Positions 52,285 to 61,533 of a stretch of 64,000 bases of DNA are shown piece after piece (the stretch's first letter is position 1; every line of letters starts with the position of its first letter). The notes beneath the pieces were generated by a model. That model did not search any database. It had not been told where the DNA came from and was given only the letters and a program-made list of their open reading frames with translations. Both the position numbers and the translations under genes were made by a program. The stretch spans positions 248,001-312,000 of the forward strand of contig NZ_JAGEOK010000006.1 of NCBI RefSeq assembly GCF_017573545.1, in the 5' to 3' direction. The stretch comes from Actinomadura nitritigenes (GTDB taxonomy: Bacteria > Actinomycetota > Actinomycetes > Streptosporangiales > Streptosporangiaceae).

Positions 52285-54909
52285 TCACTGGCCTCGCTTC
52301 CAGAAGGGACGGCGGGTCGGTGGATGGACGGGCTCGCCGGTGAACTCGCCGAGGGCCTGCAGTGTGCGGGTCCAGAGGTCGTCGACCTCGTGCTTCGGGC
52401 TGCTCGTGCTGATGCGGAGCAGAGCCTGGCGGAGCGTCTCCAGCATGCGGAGGGGCTCGGCGTCGGGCGCGAAATGCGCGTGCATGCGTTCGACGACCGA
52501 CGTCAGCGCCGGAAGCACCTCATGCTGCAGGCGGCCGATGCGGTGGCCGGTGTCCGACGGTGCCCCGCGCAGCGACTCCAGCAGGCGCGCCAGTTCCTGC
52601 TTGAAGGCATCGAGGTCGGGCGTCGAGGGCTGCTCGGGTGTGCCGTGGCCGGAGGGCGTGCCGGTGCCGCGCGCCGGGGTCGCGGGGGGCGTGGAGTCCC
52701 GGAGGAAGTCGGGCACATCGATGTCGTCGTGATCGTCGAAGACGACCGGGCGCTTGGGAGTGGCCGGTGGGGTGGGCGGTCCACCGGGAGCGGGGGCACC
52801 GCCGCCGGCGGGGCGCCTGCTCCGGGGGGCGCTGCCGGGCGCGGCCGGAGCGGCCGGCGGAGGCGCGGCGCTCGGACGCGGAGGTCCGCCGGGAGCCGGC
52901 GGCGCGAAGGTGGACGGCGGAGGACCACCCGCAGGCTGTGCGGGAGGAGGCGCCATCAGCGGGCTCGGCGATCCGTACGACACCGCGGGGGCGGGTGCGG
53001 CGCCCTCGAACGTCGCGTACAGCCCGTCAGGCCCCGGGGCGGCGGGCGCGGCCCAGCCGTCCGGCACCTCGACCGGCTGGACGACCTGGTGCGGCGCGGC
53101 CGAATCGGTCACGACCCGGCTGTCGACGGCGACGAAGGCGGTGAAGCGGCACAGGACTCCGAACCGCAGGGAGGTCTCGACGATGCGGTGTTCGAGGTCC
53201 GGGGGTCCGCCGACGGTGTAGCGGTCCTCGAGGTCGCGGAGGTGGGCGCGCGCCCAGATCGCCGTGGCGGCGGGGTTCCGGGCGACGGTGCCGGGCGCCC
53301 GCTGCCGCCAGGCGGTGCCGTCGGCCGCGGTGCCCTGAACGGTGATCGATCCGGCGGTCGCTCCGCGGAAGCGCCCCGCGATCACGAGCGGCACTCCCGG
53401 GAAGAGGGCGCCCAGGCGGGCGGGCGCCACCGAATCGGAGACGATCTCCAGGCCCTCGGCCCGCAGGGAGAGGCCGGTGGCGAGGGGCGCGCCGATGCGG
53501 TGGTGGATCTCGTCCATGGCCTCGTCGAGGCGGTCCTCGGACTCGACCAGCTCGCACCGGCCCTGCCCGATCGAGGCCAGCCGGTTCAGGAAGCCCGCGT
53601 TCACGGCGCGGTCGATGCCGACGGTGTGGACGCGCACGCCCTCCAGACGCGGCGCCAGGTGCGCGAGGATCTGGTCCTCGTTGCCGACCTGCCCGTCGGT
53701 GATGAGGACCAGCACCCGGTCGCGTTCGGAGCCGGCGACCAGAGCGCAGGCCTCGTTGAGCGGGGTGAGCATCTCGGTGCCGCCGCGGGCGTCCAGCGCG
53801 GCCAGGTGCTCGACAGCGCGGAACCGGTTGCGGTCCGTGCCGGCGGCCAGGCCGGAGCCGAGGTCGCGCGGGCGCTCGACGACGGTGTCGAAGGACAGGA
53901 CGGCGAACCGGTCCTCGTCGCGGAGCGTGTCGACGATCCGCGCGGCGGCGCGCCGGGCGGCGACCATCTTCCAGCCGTGCATGCTGCCCGAGCGGTCGAG
54001 GACGAGCACCACGTCGCGGGGGCGCGGCCGGGCGTCGCCCGAGGGGAGGACCGTCAGGCTGAAGGTGCCCTCGTCGCCGCTCTCGTCCGGGACCAGCGAC
54101 AGTGCCGCGCTCTCCCGCGGCGCGAAACCCAGCCGCAGGACGAAGTCGCGGTCGAGGCGCTCGCCGGGACGGAGCCGGACCGTGGTGCGGTCGCCGCCGC
54201 TCTCCTCGGTCACCACGTGCAGGGCCGAGCGGATCTCGGTGAGCGGCAGACCGGACGGGTCGATGTCGGCGCTGATCGCGAGCCGGACCGGGTTGGGGAA
54301 CCCCGGCAGCAGGACGGGCGGGCTGATCCGGGACGCGTCCGGCACCGCCTCGGTGTCCTCGGCCACTCCGCCGCCCGCGGCCTCGTCGTCCAGCGGCGTT
54401 CCCGGGATGTAGCGAGGGGCGACGACGAGCGGGAAGCGGAACGTCGCCGTGGAGGACGATTCGTGCGGCAGCGGCTGGGTGAGCGACAGCCGGATCGTCA
54501 CCCGCTCGCCCGGCAGGATGTTGCCCACCTGCATGGTGAACACGTCCGGGCGGTCCTCCTCGGCGAGGGCGGCGCGCTGCCCTGCCGCTATGGCGGCGCT
54601 GTAGTCCTGGCGGGCCTGGCCGCGTTCCTTCAACGTCCCCTCGATGACCCGGTCGTCCGCCTCCATGCGCAGCGCGGTCACGGCGGCGCGGTCGGGCAGG
54701 GGGAAGATGTAGGTCGCTTCCAGAGGCACGTCGAACGGGTTGCGGAAGCCCTGGAGGACCTCGACTCCGGCGGCGAGACCGATGATCGCCGCGTGCACGT
54801 CGACGGTGTCGAGCGGGAGGTTGCCCCGGTCGGTGGCCAGGGCGCCGAGCCCGCCGCCGGGTTCCGCGGGCGCGTCGGTCTCGGGCAGGGGGAGTATGCG
54901 GACGGTCAT
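52285..54909 (-). CDS. VIT and von Willebrand factor A domain protein
   Basis: ATG 54909, after GGAGG, overlaps the MerR stop (ATGA). 874 residues without a signal peptide: VIT domain (about 30-165, 'AAIIGLAAGVEVLQGFRNPF', 'EGTLKERGQARQDYSAAIA', 'VFTMQVGNILPGERVTI'), vWA domain (about 298-470) with an intact MIDAS motif DRSGSM (Asp305), 'GGTEM' and 'ITDGQ'. A long Pro/Ala-rich linker (about 650-760) leads to a helical C-terminal domain. VIT-vWA proteins bind partners through a metal ion; in eukaryotes they are inter-alpha-trypsin inhibitor chains, in bacteria mostly unknown. Coupling to a MerR regulator is the main functional clue. Confidence 0.9.
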   Translation of the reverse strand: MTVRILPLPETDAPAEPGGGLGALATDRGNLPLDTVDVHAAIIGLAAGVEVLQGFRNPFDVPLEATYIFPLPDRAAVTALRMEADDRVIEGTLKERGQARQDYSAAIAAGQRAALAEEDRPDVFTMQVGNILPGERVTIRLSLTQPLPHESSSTATFRFPLVVAPRYIPGTPLDDEAAGGGVAEDTEAVPDASRISPPVLLPGFPNPVRLAISADIDPSGLPLTEIRSALHVVTEESGGDRTTVRLRPGERLDRDFVLRLGFAPRESAALSLVPDESGDEGTFSLTVLPSGDARPRPRDVVLVLDRSGSMHGWKMVAARRAAARIVDTLRDEDRFAVLSFDTVVERPRDLGSGLAAGTDRNRFRAVEHLAALDARGGTEMLTPLNEACALVAGSERDRVLVLITDGQVGNEDQILAHLAPRLEGVRVHTVGIDRAVNAGFLNRLASIGQGRCELVESEDRLDEAMDEIHHRIGAPLATGLSLRAEGLEIVSDSVAPARLGALFPGVPLVIAGRFRGATAGSITVQGTAADGTAWRQRAPGTVARNPAATAIWARAHLRDLEDRYTVGGPPDLEHRIVETSLRFGVLCRFTAFVAVDSRVVTDSAAPHQVVQPVEVPDGWAAPAAPGPDGLYATFEGAAPAPAVSYGSPSPLMAPPPAQPAGGPPPSTFAPPAPGGPPRPSAAPPPAAPAAPGSAPRSRRPAGGGAPAPGGPPTPPATPKRPVVFDDHDDIDVPDFLRDSTPPATPARGTGTPSGHGTPEQPSTPDLDAFKQELARLLESLRGAPSDTGHRIGRLQHEVLPALTSVVERMHAHFAPDAEPLRMLETLRQALLRISTSSPKHEVDDLWTRTLQALGEFTGEPVHPPTRRPFWKRGQ

Positions 54910-55769
54910 TGCGGCCTCCGGGGAGGATCGGCGGGCGGGCGAGCGGAGTCTGCGGGGGAGGCGATGAGCCCCCGCGCGGCCAGCTCGTCGAGCAGCGGCC
55001 GCGCGGCGGTCTCGATGGCGTGGAGGTCGTCGGCGCTGAGCGAGCCGGCCTCCAGCAGGAGGGTGAGGTCGGGTGCGAGGCGGACGCCTTGCACGACGGG
55101 CGGAACCGGACGGGGATAGTCCGACGCCACGGTGGCGCGGCCGAAGGACATGTCGGGACGGGCATCCCAAAAGCGACCCCTGGTCTGCGCTTCGCCATCG
55201 GCCGTCTGCGCACCGTCCACCTGCTGCGCACTGGCCGATCGCGGCGCTTCATCGGCCTGCTGCGCGCCGCCGGCGGGCGGTCCGGTTTCCGCGGACGCCG
55301 CGCGCGGGGTCGCGGTGTCGTCAAGCGGGGCGGCTTCGGGGTGCGGCCTGGCCGGCCGCCGCACCGAATCAGCCGTTTCCGCGTCGGACACCGAACTCGT
55401 CGAAGGCGATCCGGTGGCCGGGGGCAGCACTTCAGCCGCGGATTCCATGGCGCCGGGCGGAAGGGCGGCTATGCGTTCGAGGGCGGCGTCGGTCGCCGCG
55501 GCGAGTTCGAGTTGGATCTCGGCGATCGTGCGGCCCGCCGCCTGGCGCCGCTTGACCGCGACCAGCTGGAGGAGGTGCCGCGGGCCGTAGAGCGCGGTGC
55601 GGCCGCGTCGGCCCGCGGGCGGGTCGACCAGCCCGATGGTGGTGTACCAGCGGATCAGCCGCTCGTTGGGCAGGTCGCGCACCCGGCCGTTGACCTGCGC
55701 GGACTCGCCGGCGGCGAGCACCGCGACAGCGTGCTCCGCCAACTCTCCGATGGTCCAGGTGACGTCCAT
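54906..55769 (-). CDS. MerR-family regulator cotranslated with the VIT-vWA protein
   Basis: ATG 55769 gives 287 residues. MerR DNA-binding domain: 'WTIGELAEHAVAVL', 'PNERLIRWYTTIGLVDPPAG' and 'ALYGPRHLLQLVAVKRRQAA' (residues 4-80). Compared with standard MerR proteins the first helix-turn-helix is followed by an insertion before 'LPNERLIRWYTT'. The C-terminal 200 residues are Ala/Pro/Asp-rich and do not resemble known ligand domains, except a short segment 'VRLAPDLTLLLEAG'. The gene lies 11 bases after a nested palindrome (55780-55804), likely its own operator. Confidence 0.88.
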   Translation of the reverse strand: MDVTWTIGELAEHAVAVLAAGESAQVNGRVRDLPNERLIRWYTTIGLVDPPAGRRGRTALYGPRHLLQLVAVKRRQAAGRTIAEIQLELAAATDAALERIAALPPGAMESAAEVLPPATGSPSTSSVSDAETADSVRRPARPHPEAAPLDDTATPRAASAETGPPAGGAQQADEAPRSASAQQVDGAQTADGEAQTRGRFWDARPDMSFGRATVASDYPRPVPPVVQGVRLAPDLTLLLEAGSLSADDLHAIETAARPLLDELAARGLIASPADSARPPADPPRRPQ

Positions 55770-55779
55770 GGCTCGATGA

Positions 55780-55804
55780 TGACACTGTCATGATGACAGT
55801 GTCA
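55780..55804. promoter_or_regulatory. Perfect 25-bp palindrome made of two 11-bp palindromes
   Basis: TGACACTGTCA (55780-55790) and TGACAGTGTCA (55794-55804) are each palindromic around one base and together form a perfect inverted repeat about a central G. It starts 11 bases upstream of the MerR-type start codon. Confidence 0.8.
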
Positions 55805-56003
55805 AACCCGCAGGCCCGATGGCGGGTGCGACTCCGGTCGGCGGCCGGATGGAAGGCGGGAGAACGGGCGAATCCCCGCTAAAACCGTCAAATGCAACAC
55901 TCGGGAAAAGCATCCGAAAATGCGGAAGAATTGAGCGGTGCCACTCAGTTCGATCTTGTGAAATTGCCAGTAAAGACCTTCGGGAGGCTTTACCTTTTCT
56001 GGC

Positions 56004-57800
56004 ATGAACGACCATCTCCTGGTCGAGGCGCTGCGCGAGCGCGACACCGGCGCCCCGGCCGCCATGTACGCGGCCTACGCCGATCGGCTCTACGCCTACT
56101 GCTGGTTCCAGTTGCGGGAGCGGGACGCCGCACAGGTCGCGCTGCGCGACACGTTCGTCGTCGCCGAGGCGCACATCGGCAAGCTGCGCGATCCGGACCG
56201 GTTCGGGCCGTGGCTGTACGCCATCGCGCGGCTGGAGTGCGCCCGGCGGTCGCCGGTGCGCAAGCGGGCGCCCGACCTGCCGGTCGCCAGCCACGACCAG
56301 GAGGACGTCGACCAGAGGATCACCGCCTGGGAGGCCGTGGCGTCGCTCCGGGCCGTCTCCAGGGAAGTCCTCGAGCTACGGGTCCGGCACCAGATGTCCG
56401 TTCCGGATCTGGCGGCCATCCTCGACGTGCCGGTCAAGGAAGCCGAGGCGGCCCTGGAGCGCGCGCACGCCGAACTCGAAGCGGCGCTGACGGCGGAGAT
56501 CCTCGTGAAGCAGGGCCCGTACGGTTGCGCGGAACGTGCCCGGCTGCTGCGGCAACGGCACGGTGACCTCACCGCGGAACTGGGCGAGCGGCTCCTGGTG
56601 CATGCCCAGGAATGCTCCGCCTGCGGCCCGTTCCGGCCGCGCAGCGTATCGGCGGCCAAGGTGTACGGGCTGCTCCCGGACGCGGACCCGCCCGAGGAAC
56701 TGCGGCTCCGGGTGCTGAGCTGCTTCATGGATTCCGAACTCGTCGGCTACCGGTTGTTCGTGGCCACACGCGTCACCGAGTTCACCTCGGCCGGGTTCCC
56801 TGTGCAGCCGGGGCCGTCCGCGGGCCAGGTCCGGGTGCCTCGCCCCAGAAAGCGGCTCTTCCCACGAAGGCGGCCGAAGGGGGAGCGCGGTGTATTACCG
56901 CCCGAGGGGCTGGCCGCACAGGCTGCACATGCCCTTGCCGTGCTCGTGATGGTGGCGGTCCTCTTCAGCGGTGGGATCGCCGCCGTGCGCGGGTTGTTCG
57001 GCCAGGCGGAGGACACCGGCCGGGCGGGCGGTCTTGGGGGACCCATGCCCAGTGCGGTGACCGGTCTCGCCCACAGTCCGATGCCTGACGGCCGTGCACC
57101 GAGGGGAGGCCGCAGTGGCGTCGTCGACGTCGCGCCGGTGTCGGCCACCTTTCCGTTGGGCTCGTTAGGCTCCTCCGCACCGCCCACCGCCCTGTACCCG
57201 TCACCTCCTTCACCGGCGCAGGGAGGCGCCCTTCCCTCCCCGACGAACCCGTCGGGCGCCCTTGCGGTGTCCCCGCTGTACCTGGACCTTGCCGCAGGCT
57301 CAGGTGGCTCAGTGGAACTGCAGGCGACGGGAGGGCCGGTGGCGTGGAGCGCCAGGACCTGGGGCGCGCTCCGATTGAGTAGATCCTCCGGGCGATTGGG
57401 GGCCGGCCAGACCGTCACCGTCTCCGTGTACGTGTCCCGCCGATCGCGCGCGCGGGGAGAGGGCGGCATCTCGTTCCAGCCGGGTGGAATCCAGGTGTGC
57501 GTCACCTGGCGTGCCGATACCCCGGGCACGCCAGGTGGCGGCTCGACTCCCACTCCTCCACCGACGGGGCCCGGCACGGGCGCTCCGTCCACTCCGACCG
57601 AGACGAACCGGCCGGGTGATCCGCCGACGTCGTCCGAACCGGACCCGCCGTCGTCTGCACCGCCGCGCTCGGACCCGCCTCCGCCGTCCGATCCGGCGCC
57701 CTCGGGCGGGGAACCGGATCCGCCGTCGTCGGACCCGCCCGCCTCTTCCTCGGCGTCCGGTCCGCCGTCCCCCTCGAACGGAAGCGCGACGCCCGCGTGA
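56004..57800 (+). CDS. Sigma factor with fused zinc anti-sigma-like motif, membrane helix and Pro-rich extracellular tail
   Basis: ATG 56004 gives 598 residues. Residues 1-90 match ECF sigma region 2 ('APAAMYAAYADRLYAYCWFQ', 'FGPWLYAIARLECARR'); residues 108-160 match region 4 ('VSREVLELRVRHQMSVPDLA' with 'LDVPVKEAEAALERAHAEL'). Residues 200-207 are HAQECSAC, an exact Hx3Cx2C zinc anti-sigma signature. One hydrophobic helix (about 308-328, 'HALAVLVMVAVLFSGGIAAV') follows, then a beta-rich segment and about 120 Pro/Ser-rich residues that would face outside. A sigma factor tethered to the membrane with its own inhibitor-like domain would need release by proteolysis or conformational change. It could also be a degenerate regulator without sigma activity. 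Confidence 0.82.
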   Translation: MNDHLLVEALRERDTGAPAAMYAAYADRLYAYCWFQLRERDAAQVALRDTFVVAEAHIGKLRDPDRFGPWLYAIARLECARRSPVRKRAPDLPVASHDQEDVDQRITAWEAVASLRAVSREVLELRVRHQMSVPDLAAILDVPVKEAEAALERAHAELEAALTAEILVKQGPYGCAERARLLRQRHGDLTAELGERLLVHAQECSACGPFRPRSVSAAKVYGLLPDADPPEELRLRVLSCFMDSELVGYRLFVATRVTEFTSAGFPVQPGPSAGQVRVPRPRKRLFPRRRPKGERGVLPPEGLAAQAAHALAVLVMVAVLFSGGIAAVRGLFGQAEDTGRAGGLGGPMPSAVTGLAHSPMPDGRAPRGGRSGVVDVAPVSATFPLGSLGSSAPPTALYPSPPSPAQGGALPSPTNPSGALAVSPLYLDLAAGSGGSVELQATGGPVAWSARTWGALRLSRSSGRLGAGQTVTVSVYVSRRSRARGEGGISFQPGGIQVCVTWRADTPGTPGGGSTPTPPPTGPGTGAPSTPTETNRPGDPPTSSEPDPPSSAPPRSDPPPPSDPAPSGGEPDPPSSDPPASSSASGPPSPSNGSATPA

Positions 57801-57887
57801 CGGACGTTCCGATTGTTGCCCGTCTCAACTACGCTTCGTAGGTGATCATTTGCGCTAAGTAAAACACGCCAGGGGGAGGACGTGTTC

Positions 57888-59150
57888 ATGGGACCGAGCG
57901 CAGTAGAGCCTCGCCGTCGCGGAACGGCGACCTCCGCCAGGAACACGACCCTCCGCCTGATGGTGTTCTCCGCCGGGATGGCGGTCGGCATGAGCTGGCT
58001 GGTCCCGCCGGTGTCGGCCCGTACCGCGCCCCGTGTCGCGGGCAAGCCCGTTCCGAGCGCGCGCGACGTCGAGAAGAGCCGGCAGCTGGTGAGGGACCGT
58101 GCCGCGGCCATCGGCCGGACGAAGGCCGAACTCGCGCAGGCGGACGGTGAGCTGGACGGGCTGAACGCGGCGGCCGAGACGGCGGTGGAACGTTACAACG
58201 GGGAGCGGCTCAAACTGGAACGGTCCCAGCAGGCCTACCGCGACACACAGCAGCGGCTGACCGAGGCGGCCCGCAGGGTGGGCGAGGCCCAGGACCAGCT
58301 GGCGTCGTTCGCCGCGCGCGTGTACCAGGACAACACCGGCTACGACCGCGTCTCCTCCGCAATCTCCGGGAGGGGCGGCCCGCAGGGCTTCATGGACCGG
58401 GCGGGGATGGTGGACGTCCTGGCCGAGCAGCGGACCGCGATGGTCCGCCGGGTCGAGGCGGCCAAGACCGTCGCCGACGTGTTCCGCAGGCAGGCCCAGA
58501 CCGCGCTTCAAGAGCAGACGGCCGCGACCAGGAGCGCGGAAGACGCGAAGGGGCGGGCTCAGGCGGCGGTCGCGGCACAGCAGGCGTCCATCCGGCGGAT
58601 CGCCGACCGCAAGCGCGGGCTGGAGAAGCGGCTCGGTGCGGCCCAAGCGCGCGCGGAGCGGCTCGCGCGCGAACGGGAACGGGCGCTCGAAGCACGCGCG
58701 GCCCGCAAGGCGCGGGCCGGCCTGGAAACGGCGAACGTCGTCCGACGCGGTGTGACCGTGGCGCGAGCGGCGCTCGAATGGCTCGGCACCCCCTACTCCT
58801 GGGGCGGAGGCACGTACGAAGGCCCCAGCCTGGGAGTCGACCAGGGCGCCGGCACTCTCGGCTTCGACTGCTCGGGCCTGGCCATGTACGCGTGGAGCAA
58901 GGCGGGCGTCCGGCTCGACCACTGGACGGGCACCCAGTGGACGTCGGGACCGCACGTCCCCGTCGGCAGGCTCCGCCCGGGCGATCTGGTGTTCTTCGCC
59001 ACCGACACCTCGAACCCCGGCACCATCCACCACGTGGGCGTCTACATCGGCGGCGGGCGAATGGTGGAGGCGCCCTACACGGGCGCGCGCGTGCGCATCT
59101 CCAGCATCCACCGGAGCGATCTGATCGGAGCCACGCGTCCTGCGGGCTGA
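57888..59150 (+). CDS. Secreted NlpC/P60 peptidoglycan hydrolase with coiled coil
   Basis: ATG 57888 sits eight bases after GGGGGAGGA (GTG 57882 is too close). 420 residues. The N-terminus has a signal/anchor helix ('LRLMVFSAGMAVGMSWLV'), then a long coiled coil (about 55-270, rich in Arg/Glu/Ala) and a C-terminal NlpC/P60 domain. The catalytic Cys328 is in 'GFDCSGLAMYAWSKAG' and the His382 in 'IHHVGVYIGGGRMVEAP'. It is expected to cleave D-gamma-Glu-mDAP bonds in cell-wall peptides. The coiled coil may hold it inactive until an activator binds, as in RipA-like enzymes. It follows the membrane sigma-like gene by 87 bases and may share regulation. Confidence 0.92.
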   Translation: MGPSAVEPRRRGTATSARNTTLRLMVFSAGMAVGMSWLVPPVSARTAPRVAGKPVPSARDVEKSRQLVRDRAAAIGRTKAELAQADGELDGLNAAAETAVERYNGERLKLERSQQAYRDTQQRLTEAARRVGEAQDQLASFAARVYQDNTGYDRVSSAISGRGGPQGFMDRAGMVDVLAEQRTAMVRRVEAAKTVADVFRRQAQTALQEQTAATRSAEDAKGRAQAAVAAQQASIRRIADRKRGLEKRLGAAQARAERLARERERALEARAARKARAGLETANVVRRGVTVARAALEWLGTPYSWGGGTYEGPSLGVDQGAGTLGFDCSGLAMYAWSKAGVRLDHWTGTQWTSGPHVPVGRLRPGDLVFFATDTSNPGTIHHVGVYIGGGRMVEAPYTGARVRISSIHRSDLIGATRPAG

Positions 59151-59224
59151 ACGTGGCGTCGCATGGCACGGGCAGGTGAGCGCGCATGGCCCGCGCCGTC
59201 GCGGACGCTCTCCGTGCGGAAGCG

Positions 59225-59262
59225 AGAACCCTTCCGTACGGTCTCCCGTACGGAAGGGTTCT
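59225..59262. terminator. Perfect 17-bp bidirectional terminator
   Basis: AGAACCCTTCCGTACGG (59225-59241) pairs with CCGTACGGAAGGGTTCT (59246-59262) around the loop TCTC. It separates the convergent NlpC/P60 and pyrophosphatase genes. Confidence 0.85.
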
Positions 59263-59361
59263 ACGCGAATCCTGACGCGCGTACGGCGGGGAGCGGATCT
59301 ACGCCGTGGCGCGCCTTCCGGATCCGGCCCGCGTAGGGGACCGGGAGTGCCCGGGCGCGGG

Positions 59362-59853
59362 TCAGTGACCGCCCCTGTCGGCCTCGCGCTTGCGGGACCG
59401 CTCGATCTCGGCCTCCGCCTCGACGCGCCCCACCCAGCTGGCGCCCTCGACGGACTTGCCGGGCTCCAGGTCCTTGTAGACCTCGAAGAAGTGCTGGATC
59501 TCGAGCCGGTCGAACTCGGGGACGTGGTGGATGTCGCGCAGGTGCTCCATGCGCGGGTCCGTCGCGGGGACGCACAGGACCTTGTCGTCACCACCGGCCT
59601 CGTCCGTCATCCGGAACATCCCCACCGCGCGGCAGCGGATGAGGCACCCTGGGAACGTCGGCTCCTGGAGCAGCACCAGCGCGTCCAGAGGGTCGCCGTC
59701 CTCGCCCAGCGTGTTCTCGATGAACCCGTAGTCGGCGGGGTACTGCGTCGAGGTGAACAGCATGCGGTCGAGCCGGATGCGGCCGGTCTCGTGGTCCACC
59801 TCGTACTTGTTCCGCTGGCCCTTCGGGATCTCAATGGTGACGTCGAAATCCAA
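59362..59853 (-). CDS. ppa: Inorganic pyrophosphatase
   Basis: ATG 59853 gives 163 residues, the usual family I length. Substrate and metal motifs: '[19 protein letters not shown]' and '[20 protein letters not shown]' with Asp52, Asp54 and Asp57 coordinating magnesium. It hydrolyses PPi from biosynthetic reactions. Divergent from the D-Ala-D-Ala carboxypeptidase gene across a short promoter region (59854-59993). Confidence 0.97.
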   Translation of the reverse strand: MDFDVTIEIPKGQRNKYEVDHETGRIRLDRMLFTSTQYPADYGFIENTLGEDGDPLDALVLLQEPTFPGCLIRCRAVGMFRMTDEAGGDDKVLCVPATDPRMEHLRDIHHVPEFDRLEIQHFFEVYKDLEPGKSVEGASWVGRVEAEAEIERSRKREADRGGH

Positions 59854-59993
59854 GATGTCCTCCGCTCCCTGCGCGGTCGCAGTGAATAGTCTTTCGGGGG
59901 TCTGTGCGGGCGAGGCCGACCCCCACAGGGGTGAGTTCCCTTATATAAGGATGTCGCACGTTGGTGAGTGCTGAGTGGGAGAGGGGCGGTCAC

Positions 59994-61382
59994 GTGCCTG
60001 CACGCGGTCGTGCCCTTGCCGTACTGTCGCTGTCCCTCCTTAACGTTTTCATCGTCGGCGCGGGGCTGGCAGTGGTGAAACTCACACCGGCCCGGCACCT
60101 GTCCCCGCAGCCGCCGGGCGTGGCGGCGCGCGATCTGGTGCGGTCGTCGGCCCGGATCCCCGTCGCCGATCCCGCCGGGGGGCGCGCGCCGAACCCCCAA
60201 GCCCTGTCGGGCCGGCTGGCGGCGCTCATCGGCGGTCCGAAGGCGAAGATCAACGCCGTGGTCGTGGACGCGGAGACCGGCCGTGCGCTGTTCGCGCAGC
60301 GCGCGGACCAGCCCGCCACGCCCGCCTCCACGACCAAGCTGGCGACGACCGTCGCCGCACTGGCCACTGTCGGTCCCTCCCACCGGATCACCACTCAGGT
60401 CGTGCGCGGTACCGGTGGCGGGATCGTCCTCGTGGGAGGCGGGGACCCTACCTTGACGGCCCTTCCCGCGCGCGCGGACGAGGGCCACCCGCCGTACGCA
60501 TCGCTGCTGGATCTCGCGAAGCAGACCGCCACCGCGCTCAAGGCGTCCGGTGTGACGCGGGTGCGCGTGGACTACGACGCCTCGGCGTACCAGGGGCCGC
60601 GGACAGCGGCCGGGTGGAAGCCGAACTATCTGCCTGAAGGCGAGTTGGCGCCGGTCACCGCCCTGACCGTGGACGAGGGACGTGTCTCCCCAGCGGATCC
60701 GACCAAGCGCGCGCGGGTCTCGGACCCGCCGGCAGCGGCCGCGAGCATCTTCGCGAGCCTCCTGGCCAGAAACGGGGTGGCGGCAAAGGCGGGGCGCAGG
60801 ACCGTCGCGCAGAAGGGGGCGGCGCGCCTGGGCGCGGTCCAGTCCCCGCCGCTGTCCGCGCTGATCGAGCATCTGCTGACCGAGAGCGACAACGACGTGG
60901 CCGAGGCGGTGGCCCGGCAGGTGGCCATGAAGCTCGGGCGTCCGGCCACGTTCGTGGACGGGGCGCAGGCGGTGCGGCAGACGCTTGCGAAGCTCGGTGT
61001 CACGCAGGGGGTGTCGGTCAACGACGGCAGCGGCCTGTCGCCGCGGAACCGCATCACGCCGCTCGCGCTCGCCCGCATCATCGCCCTTGCGGCGAACCCC
61101 GCGCACCCGCAGCTGCGTTCGGTCATCACCGGCCTGCCCATAGCGGGGTTCTCGGGCACCTTGAGGCCGCCGCGTTACACGATCGCCACCAGCCAGGCCG
61201 CTGCGGGCGTCGTGCGCGCGAAGACGGGAACGCTGGCCGGGGTCAGCACCCTGGCCGGGCTCACCTACGACGCCGACGGGCGGCTGCTGACGTTCGCGTT
61301 CATGGCGGGGGACGGGAAGGGGCCGGTGGACCCGGGCAAGCTCGACCAGCTCGCGGCCGCCGTCGCCACCTGCGGCTGCTGA
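59994..61382 (+). CDS. dacB: D-alanyl-D-alanine carboxypeptidase/endopeptidase (PBP4 family)
   Basis: GTG 59994 after GAGAGGGGCG gives 462 residues. A hydrophobic signal/anchor helix ('LSLSLLNVFIVGAGLAVV') is followed by the penicillin-binding motifs: SxxK in 'ASTTKLATT' (Ser112, Lys115), SxN in 'TESDNDVAEAV' and KTG in 'VRAKTGTLAGVS'. The domain order is that of class C PBP4 proteins with an insert between the first two motifs. It trims or cross-cuts peptidoglycan outside the membrane. It heads a run dacB, zincin, tilS, hpt that recurs in actinomycetes. Confidence 0.93.
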   Translation: MPARGRALAVLSLSLLNVFIVGAGLAVVKLTPARHLSPQPPGVAARDLVRSSARIPVADPAGGRAPNPQALSGRLAALIGGPKAKINAVVVDAETGRALFAQRADQPATPASTTKLATTVAALATVGPSHRITTQVVRGTGGGIVLVGGGDPTLTALPARADEGHPPYASLLDLAKQTATALKASGVTRVRVDYDASAYQGPRTAAGWKPNYLPEGELAPVTALTVDEGRVSPADPTKRARVSDPPAAAASIFASLLARNGVAAKAGRRTVAQKGAARLGAVQSPPLSALIEHLLTESDNDVAEAVARQVAMKLGRPATFVDGAQAVRQTLAKLGVTQGVSVNDGSGLSPRNRITPLALARIIALAANPAHPQLRSVITGLPIAGFSGTLRPPRYTIATSQAAAGVVRAKTGTLAGVSTLAGLTYDADGRLLTFAFMAGDGKGPVDPGKLDQLAAAVATCGC

Positions 61383-61533
61383 GGCACGGCGGCCTGCGGC
61401 CGCTGATCGTCCGCACCTGCGGGCGCCCGCCGGAGTGTGGGCGGGGCCGTACGGGAGATAACCAGAACGGTTGTTCGTTGAACGATCGTGCAGGGGCGCC
61501 CAGGCGCCGTGTCCGAAAAGTACGGTGGAGCAC

